Shown: piece after piece, positions 1 to 10,443 of the stretch
Position numbering within the stretch: the first letter of the stretch is position 1
Layout of the letters: the number at the start of each line of letters is the position of its first letter
Source of the DNA: Cephalotrichum gorgonifer
Taxonomy: Eukaryota > Ascomycota > Sordariomycetes > Microascales > Microascaceae
Reading direction: 5' to 3'
Assembly: GCA_900312665.1 (NCBI GenBank)
Contig: ONZQ02000004.1
Span: 1,766,693-1,830,692, forward strand
DNA length: 64,000 nucleotides
Notes under the pieces: model-generated
What the model saw: only the letters and a program-made list of their open reading frames with translations
Databases searched by the model: none
What the model was told of the DNA's origin: nothing
Position numbers and translations under genes: made by a program

Positions 1-133
1 CACTCCCTTCTTCCAAATTGAATCGATATTGCAATATTTCCCCTCTTCTTCGTCTTCGCGATCCCCCTCTTTCCCCGGCCACAGCCAGACTCTCACCATC
101 GTGAGCCCTTCCCATGTATCCTCCAGCCATGAC

Positions 134-139
134 TATATA
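134..139 (+). promoter_or_regulatory. TATA-like box upstream of the repeat-protein gene
   Basis: A TATATA hexamer lies about 150 bases before the ATG at 288. It is followed by a C/T-rich stretch, typical of fungal transcription start regions. The call rests only on sequence and distance. Confidence 0.35.
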
Positions 140-287
140 ACAAGGGCCAAGCGCCCCTTTGGTAGGTAAGATCTTCCTTCCCTCCTTTGTTCTTCAGCCA
201 CCACCGGTCACCGAGCAGAACACAGCCAAACAGTCCGACCCTTACTCACTCTTCTGTTAGGCCACCTTTGCAACCGAATCTGCCAAC

Positions 288-2164
288 ATGGCTTCCAGGA
301 TTCTGCTCGCCGCGCTTCTCGCGTCCGGCGCTCTGGGCCGAGCCCTTCCCGGGGGTCGGGACCTCGCCAGCATTGAGGAGCGCGAGCTCAGCTTTGTAAG
401 TTGTTCTGGGCGTATCACTTTCTTGCAAGAAACCACCTGTAGCTCTGGATGCTGATACGTATTGCGATGGCAGGCTCAGGGCGCTATCGACGTCCATAAG
501 CGCGACATTGTCTATGGGCTCGCCACCCGACAGGAGGACGGCGATGAGGTATCCTATATTCTCCAGTTGCCACTAGAACGACATGGAGAGACGGTCATCT
601 GCCACCATGGCCAACAGAATGGTGACATTTAATGGGCTAACATGTTCAAAGGCTCCCGTCGAAGAGGAGGAGGACGAGAAGCCGGCTCCTGAGCCCGTAA
701 AGGAGTGGCCGGGCGACAAGAAGCCTAAGCCTACCCCGCCTGTTGACGACGAGGATGACGAAGAGGTATGCTATACTCTCTAGTTACCCCTGACAGGACA
801 TAGGGAGACTGTCATCTGCCAACCTGGCTAGCAGAACAGTGGTGTTTAATGGGCTAACATGTTCAAAGGCTCCCGTCAAAGAGGAGCCCAAGCCAGAGAA
901 GCCTGTCGAGGAGGCCCCCGAGCCCGAGAAGCCTGTCGAGGAGGCCCCCGAGCCCGAGAAGCCTGTCGAAGANNNNNNNNNNNNNNNNNNNNNNNNNNNN
1001 NNNNNNNNNNNNNNNNNNNNNNNNNNNNNNNNNNNNNNNNNNNNNNNNNNNNNNNNNNNNNNNNNNNNNNNNNNNNNNNNNNNNNNNNNNNNNNNNNNNN
1101 NNNNNNNNNNNNNNNNNNNNNNNNNNNNNNNNNNNNNNNNNNNNNNNNNNNNNNNNNNNNNNNNNNNNNNNNNNNNNNNNNNNNNNNNNNNNNNNNNNNN
1201 NNNNNNNNNNNNNNNNNNNNNNNNNNNNNNNNNNNNNNNNNNNNNNNNNNNNNNNNNNNNNNNNNNNNNNNNNNNNNNNNNNNNNNNNNNNNNNNNNNNN
1301 NNNNNNNNNNNNNNNNNNNNNNNNNNNNNNNNNNNNNNNNNNNNNNNNNNNNNNNNNNNNNNNNNNNNNNNNNNNNNNNNNNNNNNNNNNNNNGGCCCCC
1401 GAGCCCGAGAAGCCTGTCGAAGAGGCCCCCGAGCCCGAGAAGCCTGTCGAGGAGGCCCCCGAGCCCGAGAAGCCTGTCGAGGACGGCCCCCGAACCTGAG
1501 AAGCCGGTCGAAGAGGCCCCCGAGCCCGAGAAGCCTGCTCCGTCGAAGCCGCTCCCACCCAAGGTAAGCTCTTTACGCTTTGGACATGAGTACAGGTCAA
1601 CACCTTGGGACCTCCTAGAAAGCTAACAATTTTCTCAAGGAGCGCCCACAGCGACCGCCGCCCCATAAGGGTGGTGACGATGATGAAAAGCCTCCATCCA
1701 AGCCTGAGGCCCCTGAAGAAGAGGCCCCTGAAGAAGAGGCCCCTGTGGAAGAGGCCCCTGAAGAAGAGACCCCTGAAGAAGAGGCTCCTGTGGAAGAGGC
1801 CCCTGAAGAAGAGGCCCCTGAAGAAGAGGCCCCTGTGGAAGAGGCCCCTGAAGAAGAGACCCCTGTGGAAGAGGCTCCTGTGGAAGAGGCCCCTGAAGAA
1901 GAGGCCCCCACACGCCCCGGCCGCCCAACCCGTCCCGGCCGTCCCGATTTTGAATGGCCGGGAGACGACGATGACGAAGATGCCGAGACCCCCGAGGAGG
2001 AAGAATCGGGCGAGACCCCCGAGGAGGAAGAGTCGGGCGAGACCCCCGAGGAGGGAGAATCGGGCGAGACCCCCGAGGAGGGAGAATCGGGCGACGACGA
2101 CGAAGTTGTCGAGGCCCCCGAGAAGGGAGACGAGCCAGTTTTCGTGATTGGACCTGTCCCCTAA
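288..2164 (+). CDS. Secreted acidic Pro/Glu tandem-repeat protein (gapped and frameshifted as assembled)
   Basis: No known family is recognised. Exons read 288-395, 474-548, 652-765, 869-gap, 1394-1563 and 1640-2164. The start at 288 gives a signal peptide (MASRILLAALLASGALG) followed by a short normal segment. The rest is low complexity: exon 3 is acidic and proline-rich, then come decapeptide repeats of the type APEPEKPVEE (interrupted by a 421-base run of N), a pentapeptide region APEEE/APVEE, two TRPGR-type units, and four ETPEEEESG-type nonapeptides, ending VFVIGPVP. The protein is therefore probably exported and very acidic; a cell-wall, matrix or ion-binding role is only inference. An extra C at about 1484 shifts the frame and creates TGA at 1497-1499; downstream the repeat resumes in the shifted frame. 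Introns 2 and 3 are near copies of each other. Because repeats flank a gap, an assembly or indel error is as likely as a real lesion. Confidence 0.7.
549..868 (+). repeat. Duplicated intron-exon cassette
   Basis: Introns 549-651 and 766-868 are both exactly 103 bases and match at roughly 80% of positions by hand alignment. They share the last 27 bases or so almost perfectly, including TTTAATGGGCTAAC and the acceptor, and both are followed by the codons for Ala-Pro-Val. The unit 'intron plus APV plus acidic exon' has been tandemly duplicated. More copies could be hidden in the N gap that begins at 973. Confidence 0.85.
884..1542 (+). repeat. 30-base coding tandem repeat (APEPEKPVEE), split by the N gap
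   Basis: Units of 30 bases encoding Ala-Pro-Glu-Pro-Glu-Lys-Pro-Val-Glu-Glu occur on both sides of the gap and are nearly identical. The third full copy after the gap carries the extra C at about 1484. Copy number is unknown because of the gap. Confidence 0.9.
973..1393. other. Assembly gap (421 N) inside a tandem repeat
   Basis: A run of N flanked on both sides by the same 30-base repeat. The true length is probably unknown, so the reading frame cannot be carried across it. Confidence 0.99.
1706..1909 (+). repeat. 15-base coding tandem repeat (EAPEE / EAPVE)
   Basis: About thirteen units of the pattern GAGGCCCCTGAAGAA, with GTGGAA and GAGACC variants, encode Glu-Ala-Pro-Glu-Glu type pentapeptides. 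The variants alternate in blocks, which suggests growth by block duplication rather than by single units. Confidence 0.9.
1981..2100 (+). repeat. Coding tandem repeat (ETPEEEESG, four copies)
   Basis: Four consecutive units encode Glu-Thr-Pro-Glu-Glu-(Glu/Gly)-Glu-Ser-Gly. The two first copies carry GAGGAA and the two last GAGGGA, so the array looks like a pair of pairs. Confidence 0.88.
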
Positions 2165-3235
2165 GGGGATACTCTCACTGTATCGGAGCGTGTAGTGCTT
2201 GATGTAGACATAGGGAGGGCGCTACTGTTGCTGCTATCAAGAACGGACGGACCCTCAAGCCACCCAGCCCCCTTGCTCCATCTTCCCTATTGGTTTAGTA
2301 CGACACCTCCTCTTCTTTTTCTATTACCTCTTACCATTCTTGCTATTTCACAACCTTTACCCTCACCCCAGAGTTACAGAGTTCCTCGGTGGCGAGAACG
2401 GGCAATCTAGCAGGATGGGGTTCGCTTCTTTCTTCCTTCTGGACTGGATACTTACTCATTCTTCTTCTTCTTCCTGTATAGCTATTTCTTACAATTCTTC
2501 TTCTCCCTGTATACATCATTCGTTCGGGCACACAAGAATGTACCTAGCTGATCAAACATGTATGCTTCTGGTCGACAAATGCTCGAGATCTTGTCAAGGT
2601 GATGCTTGTGATACTGTGTGGACAGTTAAGCGATGTACCCAAGTGGATAGGGTACGGGTATACGTACGTAGTGTTACACCACCGAAGCCATGTTATTGTC
2701 CGTACGGAGGACCCCTTAGGGATGATTTGACCTTCCGCCAGTCAAAGATTGAGCGTTGGCATTTGCAAACACTCATGCATCGCGTGAGACAGTATGTGGT
2801 GAGGGCGGTTGAACCCTCTGCAGATACCCTGAACCGACTGCCGCTGGTTTCGTCGAACGAATGGGGTGTATATCTTGCTAAAGTTGATGTTGACCGGTAC
2901 TTGGGACTGAACACGCTCTCGATGGTGTGCTCATACACCCTCATCGGAGCGATTTATCACCACTATCAACGCTGGGAGAGCATCATTTCGTCAGATCATA
3001 CCATAAGCCTTTGACAAAGCAGCGCCTGAACTGACAACATTCGAGTTCTCAGTCTTAGCAAGATGCAACTGACGACAAGGCCAAGCTAAGTAAAGTAATT
3101 TCGCCCTAAGGGAGTTGCTGAGACACTCTGACGCGATGGTCGGTATTAATTGTATGTCTCGCAGGTGAGGGGAAAAACGGCGGTGCAAGTAGGCGTGCCG
3201 CGGGGAGAAAGATGGCCGTGAGGAACGCAGACGCT

Positions 3236-3261
3236 ACACACACACACACACACACACACAC
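3236..3261. repeat. (AC)13 microsatellite
   Basis: Twenty-six bases of pure AC dinucleotide are visible in the intergenic region. Confidence 0.95.
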
Positions 3262-4840
3262 GTGAACGAGGACTCGTAGCCGACGGACGATGGCGCTTCG
3301 GGCGAGTATACGAGTACCTGATCGCTCAATTCCTGGCCCCCAGCATTGTTACAAGCTGGGGCTTGAGCCAGTTCTCAGGGAGGTGGAAAGGCGAGATAGT
3401 CGTTTAGTTGCGACTTGACTTGCCATGGGTGGGCCAACCTTAAGGGGTAGAATCTACTCATATACTGATATGAGTTGAGTAGAGAGGCACCAGAGCTCTT
3501 GGAGCAGCCACTCATTCTTCATCCAACGACTTTCTCAAGCTTGCGACGAGCACTTGTTCTCACGTATGCAGGCACAAGGACGCCGAGTGTTGTTGTGCAA
3601 GGTGCATTCAAGGCTTGAGAAGGGAAATATGAGGAGGTCTGGTCTGCGTGCGTAGCTCGGTTTCACGACTGAATTGTGGCTTGCTAATAGTGAAGTGGAG
3701 ACAGACTAGCTATTATGTACTTATCCAAGGACAATCCAAATTGTTGGCGTTATCGGGGTGGGAGGAGGGGGTCGGTCCGGGAAACAGGTTTAGCAGCGGG
3801 GACGCGTAATACCGTACTCGTACTTATAATAGTACTCTCCCAAAAGCACCGCGTCGGGTCAGTGGAAGTCCAGAACTTGGGACCGGAAACGAGTGCGGTG
3901 CGGCGCGTGCGGACAATTACGAGGGAGGCGACGAGAATGCCCGCCATCCATTCCGTCTAATAGAATAAAAAAACCGAATGAAATGGCTGCGGTTGGAATT
4001 GGGTCACAATTTCTGGATTTACAAGTAACGTCGGCGGAACGTCGGCCCCCCTTTCCTCTTCCGGGTGTTGATAATACGCAAGAGCTCCTGGGACTTGTGC
4101 GGAGTACTACATGTAGTAGCTGACATGGATGGGTATTTTATTTGGTATTTGTACCTTGTACAAATAGCACGATCGAAGTCTAGATCCATGATAGAATCCC
4201 CGCGATCTGACCGGAATCTGTTTAACGATACATGCAGCCGGGAGGAGGATTCGAGACAGAGGCGGTTGCGAGGCACCGTTCTGGGGCGGAAGCGACTCCG
4301 GGTATTTTCCCCGCGCCTCGTCGCCGCGATAACGCTGCTGTGCGATGCATATGTGTGCATCAGACGTCCCCCGATCAGAGTGGCTAGGACTCTGTCCGAG
4401 TACTCGTAGTCTGGGTCCGTGATACGCAGACTGTGGGGATGATCCGGAGACGAGAACGAGTGGTAGGCTTGTACCTGATCGGAATCTACCAAGCGCCCGC
4501 ACACTCCCATTCGCCATAAATGAGACAAGTAGAATACAAACGACGAGTAGCACTCGTTAGAATACAAGTATCGGTATGTGAGCAGTTGGGTTAGGGATGC
4601 CGTGACTGCCTGGTGCACCAAAAGGGTAACAAAAGTACGAGTACAACATGGATCCTTGCTTGTATACTTGCAAGTGCAGGGGAAGGTGGTGGGCGTGGGG
4701 GGCAGGTGTGTGGCCCGATGCTACGGCCCACCTGCCAAAAGCGATCCATCATCCCCTGCCCTGGTCTGGTCTGGTCAAGTGGCATCTTTTCCCGCCCAGC
4801 CAGTCATCACTTAATAAATTCAAAGCTTGCTTCGGGGCCA

Positions 4841-4885
4841 GGTACAAGTATTATTCGAGTAAGTACTCCGTACTCGCACTTGTGT
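4841..4885. repeat. Cluster of TACAAGTA / TACTCCGTAC motifs
   Basis: Within 45 bases there are GGTACAAGTAT, GAGTAAGTACTCCGTACTC and GCACTTG. They are variants of one GTAC-containing hexamer-phased motif that recurs through the intergenic DNA of the window. Function is unknown. Confidence 0.7.
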
Positions 4886-6447
4886 GGATAACAACCATTC
4901 CATGCAATTTCACCCTGCTTTGACGTCTTCCACCCCCCTTCGAGCGGATGCCCCAACACGGCTAAAGTGCCATCTTGGAAAGTGTTCCCAGTTGTTGACC
5001 TGCATGTACATAATATGCTACCCTCCTTCGCCTTGCTCCTCCTGCCCTGTCTGTCCGACGTCACAAGGGCCAGAAAGGTACGAGGATGCACTAACCATGC
5101 ACGCCAAGCATGAGATAAGCTTTTGCAGGTTCGCGATATGGATGAGGGGGAACGGGAAAATTGTTCGGCGATGATGTCAGGAGACGATGCTCTCACTCAA
5201 GGTCGGGACTGATGAAGACGATGCGGAAGAATTGTGTTAATTCATACCACGACTTGACGATTACTGTACACGTAACATGGGAAAGACCCGCATGAAGAAT
5301 AGAAATGCGCTTGTTTCCAATACTTGCCCAGTTTGGAAGTGGCATAATAGTATTACTTCTCCGTAGTAGGTGCAGGAAGCTCCGAGAAAAGCGCCATGTT
5401 TTTTTTTCTTCTTCTTTTTTCCCTGTTCTTCTTCGGACCCTGCCCACCTGAGAGGGAGGTCCGGCGCGTATCAGACATCCCGTACGGGTATCGCGTGGCG
5501 TGGGCCCACTAATAGCCCACACATTGCACCCACACCATCCATGGTGCAATGTACCCCCCCCCCCCCCCACCCAGCGCCCCACTAGTGGTTCATACATTAA
5601 AAGAAAAATGGGCGGGAAGTGGGAAAAGTTAGGCAAGGAAGCTCGAACGGCAAAAGAGAAGAAACAATAAGATACGCCGATCGGGCCACGCCGTCCGTCC
5701 CCTTGTTAGACTTTTGCCGCTAAAAAAGCAAAAAAGAAAGGTACCAAGGTACCAAATAGAGCACTAGCTTCCATGCTTGTAGGTAGTGCCCCCCACCCAC
5801 CGAAGACGGTAGTGTACTTGTGTCCGGCTCATATTACCAGTCCAGAAAACGGCAAACCATGGTGAGATGATCGGGAACAGGGAAGAAAAAAGCCTGATAA
5901 CTGAACTGTGTGGCGTGCCTGCACAAGGAACATTGAGTGGTGCGGAGCAATAGTCGTAGTGCACTAAAGTAGTTGCTAATAAACTACCAGTCCAGTCAAG
6001 GTTAATCTCGAGGTTCGTATCGGCGCTCGATGACGCTTGTTTCTTTTGTGCAGGGCTGATCGCTGCCGAACTTTTTATTCTCTCAGACCAGACAGGGTAG
6101 GGAAAGCTTGATGCAACAGCTCCAAGGAGAGAGGGAAGCTTAAACCCATCTCCTCCCCCCCTTATCCTCTCTTAGTATTTCTTGACGACGTATCTATCGG
6201 CCTTGCCTCGTTCGCCCGCTAGTTCTCACTCTCGCTTCGTTTCGGGGTCCATCCCTTACACTCGTCTCATCTGTATCGCTTTCTTTCCACTCGTTCTCCG
6301 TTCGATATTTTTCGTCCTCTCTTACTCCTCACTCTCGCTGTTTTCCATGTCTCGCCGTCTACCCCCGCTCTCTCAAGATCGACTCACTCCGCCGTGATCA
6401 AGGGAAGAAGAAGAAGGAAATCATTAACCGGAAGCCGTCGGTGGGCA

Positions 6448-6473
6448 CAACACACACACACTTACACACACAC
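6448..6473. repeat. Imperfect CA repeat upstream of a small gene
   Basis: Two CA blocks separated by CTTA end about 20 bases before the ATG at 6494, inside the likely 5' UTR. Confidence 0.85.
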
Positions 6474-6493
6474 GCTCGCTTTCCTAGCCCACG

Positions 6494-7102
6494 ATGCGGT
6501 CATTTCGGGGCAGTGACATTATATCGATCCTACAACTCCTCGCCATCTTCTTCGCGGGAGCCACTTTCGCTTACCACTCATCCACGAGCGCGGCCGACTT
6601 GACCCCCCTGCTGGCTCATGCGAACAGCCTATTAGTGCAGAGGTCGTCGTGCCCCTGCCATCACCTCCATGCGACGAAAAACTCGACGACAACGATTGGA
6701 TTCCGGGCACATCCCGCCCACCCGGACGATGTGATACAAGAGCCTGATTTCGCACGCGGCACTCGAACGGACCCGAAACCAATCTCCAGCCTCCCACTGC
6801 AAGAGCCGTCAAAGCCCGCCGACTACTCCGAGACCGTCCTGTTCACGCCCCAGGGGACGACCGCCCGGTCGACGTCGGTACGGAGCCGCATCCGCGCGGC
6901 GGGGGCCGCGATGCTGGAGGGCATCCCGGAGGCGGACTCGCTCAGGGCACTGCTGCCCGCCTGGGCCCGCGCCGAGCCTGGGAGGCGCCGCGACCTGAAC
7001 GCCATGGCGGCGTCGGTGCTGAAGATGGGGAGCTCGAGTCTCCACGTGGCGGCCGCGACTCTCGGGCTTTTAATCCTCGGGACGATCATGTGCACGCTGT
7101 GA
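6494..7102 (+). CDS. Uncharacterised secreted or membrane-anchored protein (202 aa)
   Basis: No family is recognised. A single exon encodes 202 residues. Residues 9-26 are hydrophobic (IISILQLLAIFFAGATFA) and fit a signal peptide or first membrane anchor. The middle is polar and Pro/Ser/Thr-rich with a CPCHH cluster near residue 53. The C-terminal 18 residues are again hydrophobic (VAAATLGLLILGTIMCTL) and would suit a GPI-attachment signal or tail anchor. GC-rich third positions in the second half support real coding. A CA-repeat and C/T-rich leader precede the start. The gene stands alone, with no intron visible. Function unknown; an extracellular, membrane-attached role is inferred from the two hydrophobic ends only. 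Confidence 0.6.
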   Translation: MRSFRGSDIISILQLLAIFFAGATFAYHSSTSAADLTPLLAHANSLLVQRSSCPCHHLHATKNSTTTIGFRAHPAHPDDVIQEPDFARGTRTDPKPISSLPLQEPSKPADYSETVLFTPQGTTARSTSVRSRIRAAGAAMLEGIPEADSLRALLPAWARAEPGRRRDLNAMAASVLKMGSSSLHVAAATLGLLILGTIMCTL

Positions 7103-9056
7103 CGTTTCACCGCTGATCTCGAACACTATTTGCCACCGGCTGCTAGGCCATTTTTTTTTCTAAGGGGGGAGCATTTCTAGACATGGGTAATTTCTCGGGA
7201 GATTTTCCTAGTTGTGGTTCTGCGAAGCGGCCGTCTGCCCAGCTTGGTCAGAGTGAGGCAGGCGCTGACTTCTGCGGAAATTGATTTATTTTGCAGCGTT
7301 GGAGTTTGGGGGGGTTTTGGCTACAGGCTTCGGGACGGCGTTCGGTCATGGGTGGCCCATGTTGAAACTGGACTCATGGTAATTATAACATACCAGCACC
7401 TTTCGAAGGTTGCCCTTCTTAAGATTTATTCCCACTTACATGTTTGATTCGCCGAGTGAGAGGACGACGAGATTGGCCACGCCGGCAGGGTATTCGACAT
7501 TCCAAGTTTAGTCATATTACGGCAGGAACTTTCTTTCTCATCGACCAGATCCGGCAAATGAGCTGCGCGATGCTTGGAATGCTGGCCTGCGAAGATCGAG
7601 TCCCTTTAGGAATGACAAGGCAAGGTGAATTGCTTCCCCCCACATCCAGTCATGCTATCAAAGGCAGTTCTGTCGGATGTTATGCAGCACCGCCTGGGCG
7701 GCCGAGAACAAATACCCGGATATTGCGGGAATATATGATACCCGGATCAGCAGGCAGTGGTGGCTATTAGCTGGTGTTAATGAGCTGCGGGGACCTCTCA
7801 TCCGGGCCATATTGACAGCGACTATATGGAAAAGCCGTACCTGCCGTCCCTGTCCACGGCATCGATTCTTCTTTACTTCATCGCCCGCCAACCTGACGCT
7901 GAAGACATATCGCCGTCGCCCGACTTCTCTCACGGATATCTCAAGTTCCCTCAGTGAACCACGTGACGACGGATCAAAGCAACCTCTCAGAGCCGACATG
8001 GAAGCAGCAGCTTTAAAGATGCGGTTCGGATCGCCGATTTGGGTCTTGCATTTACTCGCATGCTTCACGTTGGCCGCCATGGCGAGTCCGATCACGATGA
8101 GGCCCACACGCACAGGCGACGTATTATGTGCAGAAGGAGCAAGGATATGCGGGCGCCAGGTGCTTGAGATCGGTAGGTATCCCGCTTGTCCTCCTGGGGG
8201 ACTGGATACACCTGGCCTCAAGTCTTTCCGGCGTACGCTATACAATGCTGACAAGCCGCGAAGATCCTGGTTTGATATTCGACCTCAGAATTTCGGCTGG
8301 AAGGCTTCTCGGCCACGGGGGCTTTGAAAAACTTAACGTAGTCGACCGCCTAGTCCCCGATATTCTCTTTGAATGCGGAGACACTTGGCTGTCCGGGCAG
8401 ACGAGCTCGACTCTCGTCGCCTTTGACTACTGTGCTCACGGATGCGGGAGCGAGGACTCTGGGGGAAGCGCTAGCTGTGGAACGGACGGAAACCGTGATA
8501 TTGAAGGGCAGGATGAAACCCCTCCTCGGTCCTCACAAGTGGAGCTGAGGTGAGGTGAGTCTCTTGAGCGACATGCCTAGCCAGGAGAGTATCCGAGAAT
8601 ACTAGACAGGAAGAATCGGCTGAGGGGTGCAAAGCAGGCTGTACGGGACGCCCTGAATGTAAGAAGATGACTGGTGGAAGGTTACCATTGCGGTATACAG
8701 AACTTGTACACTATCGTCACGCAACAAACGTTTTGTCTTGTCCGTGGTCTGGATATCCAAATATTGTGCTATGGAAAAGATGATTGGGGCATTCCATTGG
8801 GAGAGAAACCTTCCCCACTCTAAGCATGTAGTCTCTCTGTCAATGATGGTCCCTTTTCGGACTACACCCCGCTCTCGTGCACACACCAAGATTCAAAGTT
8901 ATCAGGCACGGACCACCCGCCACATCCTAGTCACGTGTTGAGGGTTTCCGCACCACCCAAATTCCCAATAATTCCCCCTCGCAAAAAAAGTGTAACCCAC
9001 CAGGCCAGGAAACTTTCAACATCACCAACCATCCTCATCCCCAAACCACAGCAAAA
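7103..9056. other. Intergenic stretch with one weak secreted ORF
   Basis: About 1.95 kb between the 202-aa gene and the eS7 gene. Apart from the small signal-peptide ORF at 8019-8327 nothing coding is convincing. CACGTG sites occur near 7960 and 8933; the latter lies about 120 bases before the eS7 start and may be a promoter element. Confidence 0.5.
8019..8327 (+). CDS. Possible small secreted protein (weak)
   Basis: An ATG at 8019 (another in frame at 7998) opens a frame beginning MRFGSPIWVLHLLACFTLAA, a good signal peptide, followed by a few cysteines, ending at 8327 (about 102 residues). A possible intron with donor GTGCTT near 8160 and acceptor AAG near 8253 keeps the same frame and would shorten the product. 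A second open frame continues to 8553, so the true exon structure is uncertain. No family resemblance was seen. It could be a small secreted protein of the effector type, or a chance ORF. Confidence 0.25.
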   Translation: MRFGSPIWVLHLLACFTLAAMASPITMRPTRTGDVLCAEGARICGRQVLEIGRYPACPPGGLDTPGLKSFRRTLYNADKPRRSWFDIRPQNFGWKASRPRGL

Positions 9057-10133
9057 ATGAGCGGACCCGCGGTGAACAAGATCGACCCCAGCAGCTCCTC
9101 GAGGGCCAACCCCTCGGAGCTCGAGCTGAGCATCGCTCAGGCTCTCTACGACCTCGAGACCGGCACGGCCGACCTCAAGGTCGCCCTTCGCCCTCTCCAG
9201 TTCGTCTCTGCGCGTGAGGTGAGAAACACATGAAAAAGAATCCATTGACCTCCTTTTCCCCCCTTCTCCCAGCCAGCTATACACAGCTCCGAGTCCCCCC
9301 GATCCTCCAGTCTCGCCCGAAGCGATGGGAAATTTCTCTTTCCCGATACGCGACCCGAGTCAAAGAATCGAATCGAGACGCATATTTTCAAAGATGCCGA
9401 TTGGGTCTTCTGTCGTGGGATTCACAATTGGCCCTCGGGAAAGATGGGCATCGATCGAGTTTGGCTCGGCGGGCTGCTTCGCGATGAGCGCCACCATACA
9501 CACAATGTTGGAAGAGAGAGAGAGCAGGATTCGGACGGGAAGCGGTCCAAGGCTAGTCCTGGAGCTCGCATGCTGACTTTTGATCTGGTAGATCGAGGTT
9601 GGCCAAGGCAGGAAGGCTATTGTCGTCTTTGTCCCCGTCCCATCCCTCCAGGGATTCCACCGCGTCCAGCAGCGGTAAGTTTTAAAACCTCCCCCTTCCC
9701 GCACCTTCCCCCCGCCCCAGGTATATACGTATTACCCGCGAGGAACGTGAACTGACGATCCCCCGCCAGCCTGACCCGCGAGCTCGAGAAGAAGTTCTCT
9801 GACCGCCACGTCCTCTTCCTCGCCTCGCGCCGCATTCTCCCCCGCCCCAAGCGTTCCGCCCGCGCCCGCAACACCCTCACCCAGAAGCGCCCCCGCTCGA
9901 GGACCCTCACCGCCGTCCACGACGCCATCCTCACCGACCTCGTCTTCCCCGTCGAGATCGTCGGCAAGCGCCTCCGCACCAAGGAGGACGGCAGCAAGCT
10001 CCTCAAGGTCATCCTTGACGAGAAGGAGCGTGGTGGTGTTGACTACCGCCTCGACACCTACACCGAGGTCTACCGCAAGCTCACCGGCCGCGGTGTCACC
10101 TTCGAGTTCCCCCAGGCCGCCTCTGAGCTTTAA
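9057..10133 (+). CDS. rps7: 40S ribosomal protein S7 (eS7)
   Basis: This is a structural protein of the small ribosomal subunit in the cytoplasm. Exons 9057-9218, 9592-9674 and 9770-10133 join to 609 bases, 202 residues, close to the usual 190-200 for eS7. Diagnostic segments are the start MSGPAVNKIDP, LETGTADLKVALRPLQF, RKAIVVFVPVP, LTRELEKKFSDRHVLFLA, RRILPRPK, VHDAILTDLVFPVEIVGKR and the C-terminal DYRLDTYTEVYRKLTGR. The first intron is 373 bases, much longer than others in the window, as is common for ribosomal protein genes; the second is 95 bases with a CTGAC branch point. The ATG lies in a CAAAAATG context. It converges on the dynactin p62 gene, with 310 bases between stop codons. Confidence 0.96.
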
Positions 10134-10443
10134 GCGGCTCAACAGGGGATGGGGTGAAAACGGTGGATGTTGGGCAGGGTTAGGTATAATGAGCATGATT
10201 GGGCATCCTGGCTGGGGGGAAAAAGCAGATGGACTTCGGCGTTTGGAAGGCAGCTTGATATAAATACAGGCACCCGCAAATGATTTCCAGTCATGGATCT
10301 CGCTCTCTAGATCGTGCTCAAGACTTCTCTCTCACACATTCGAACAAAAGTTGTGTCCTTGCTATTTTTTTTGTCGTCGTCATCTCTCTCTCTGAACAAA
10401 AAGGGGGTATCGTAAATATAAAATTCCGTCCGCAGTGTAACAG

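Larger units (their letters stand above)
2165..6493. other. Long intergenic stretch, no convincing gene
   Basis: About 4.3 kb with only short or codon-bias-poor reading frames on both strands. It holds the 3' flank of the repeat gene, an (AC)13 microsatellite, a 15-base C tract at 5554-5568, T-rich and C-rich tracts near 5400, and several copies of the TACGAG / TACTCGTAC hexamer motif between 3810 and 4885. No tRNA-like fold was seen. Confidence 0.6.

Noticed and set aside
2340..3014. 224-codon open frame after the repeat gene
   Set aside because: It begins with TTG, has no coding bias, signal peptide or family motif, and lies in the likely 3' flank.
4019..4621. 200-codon minus-strand frame
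   Set aside because: Composition is like the surrounding noncoding DNA and includes the intergenic hexamer motif. No domain was seen.
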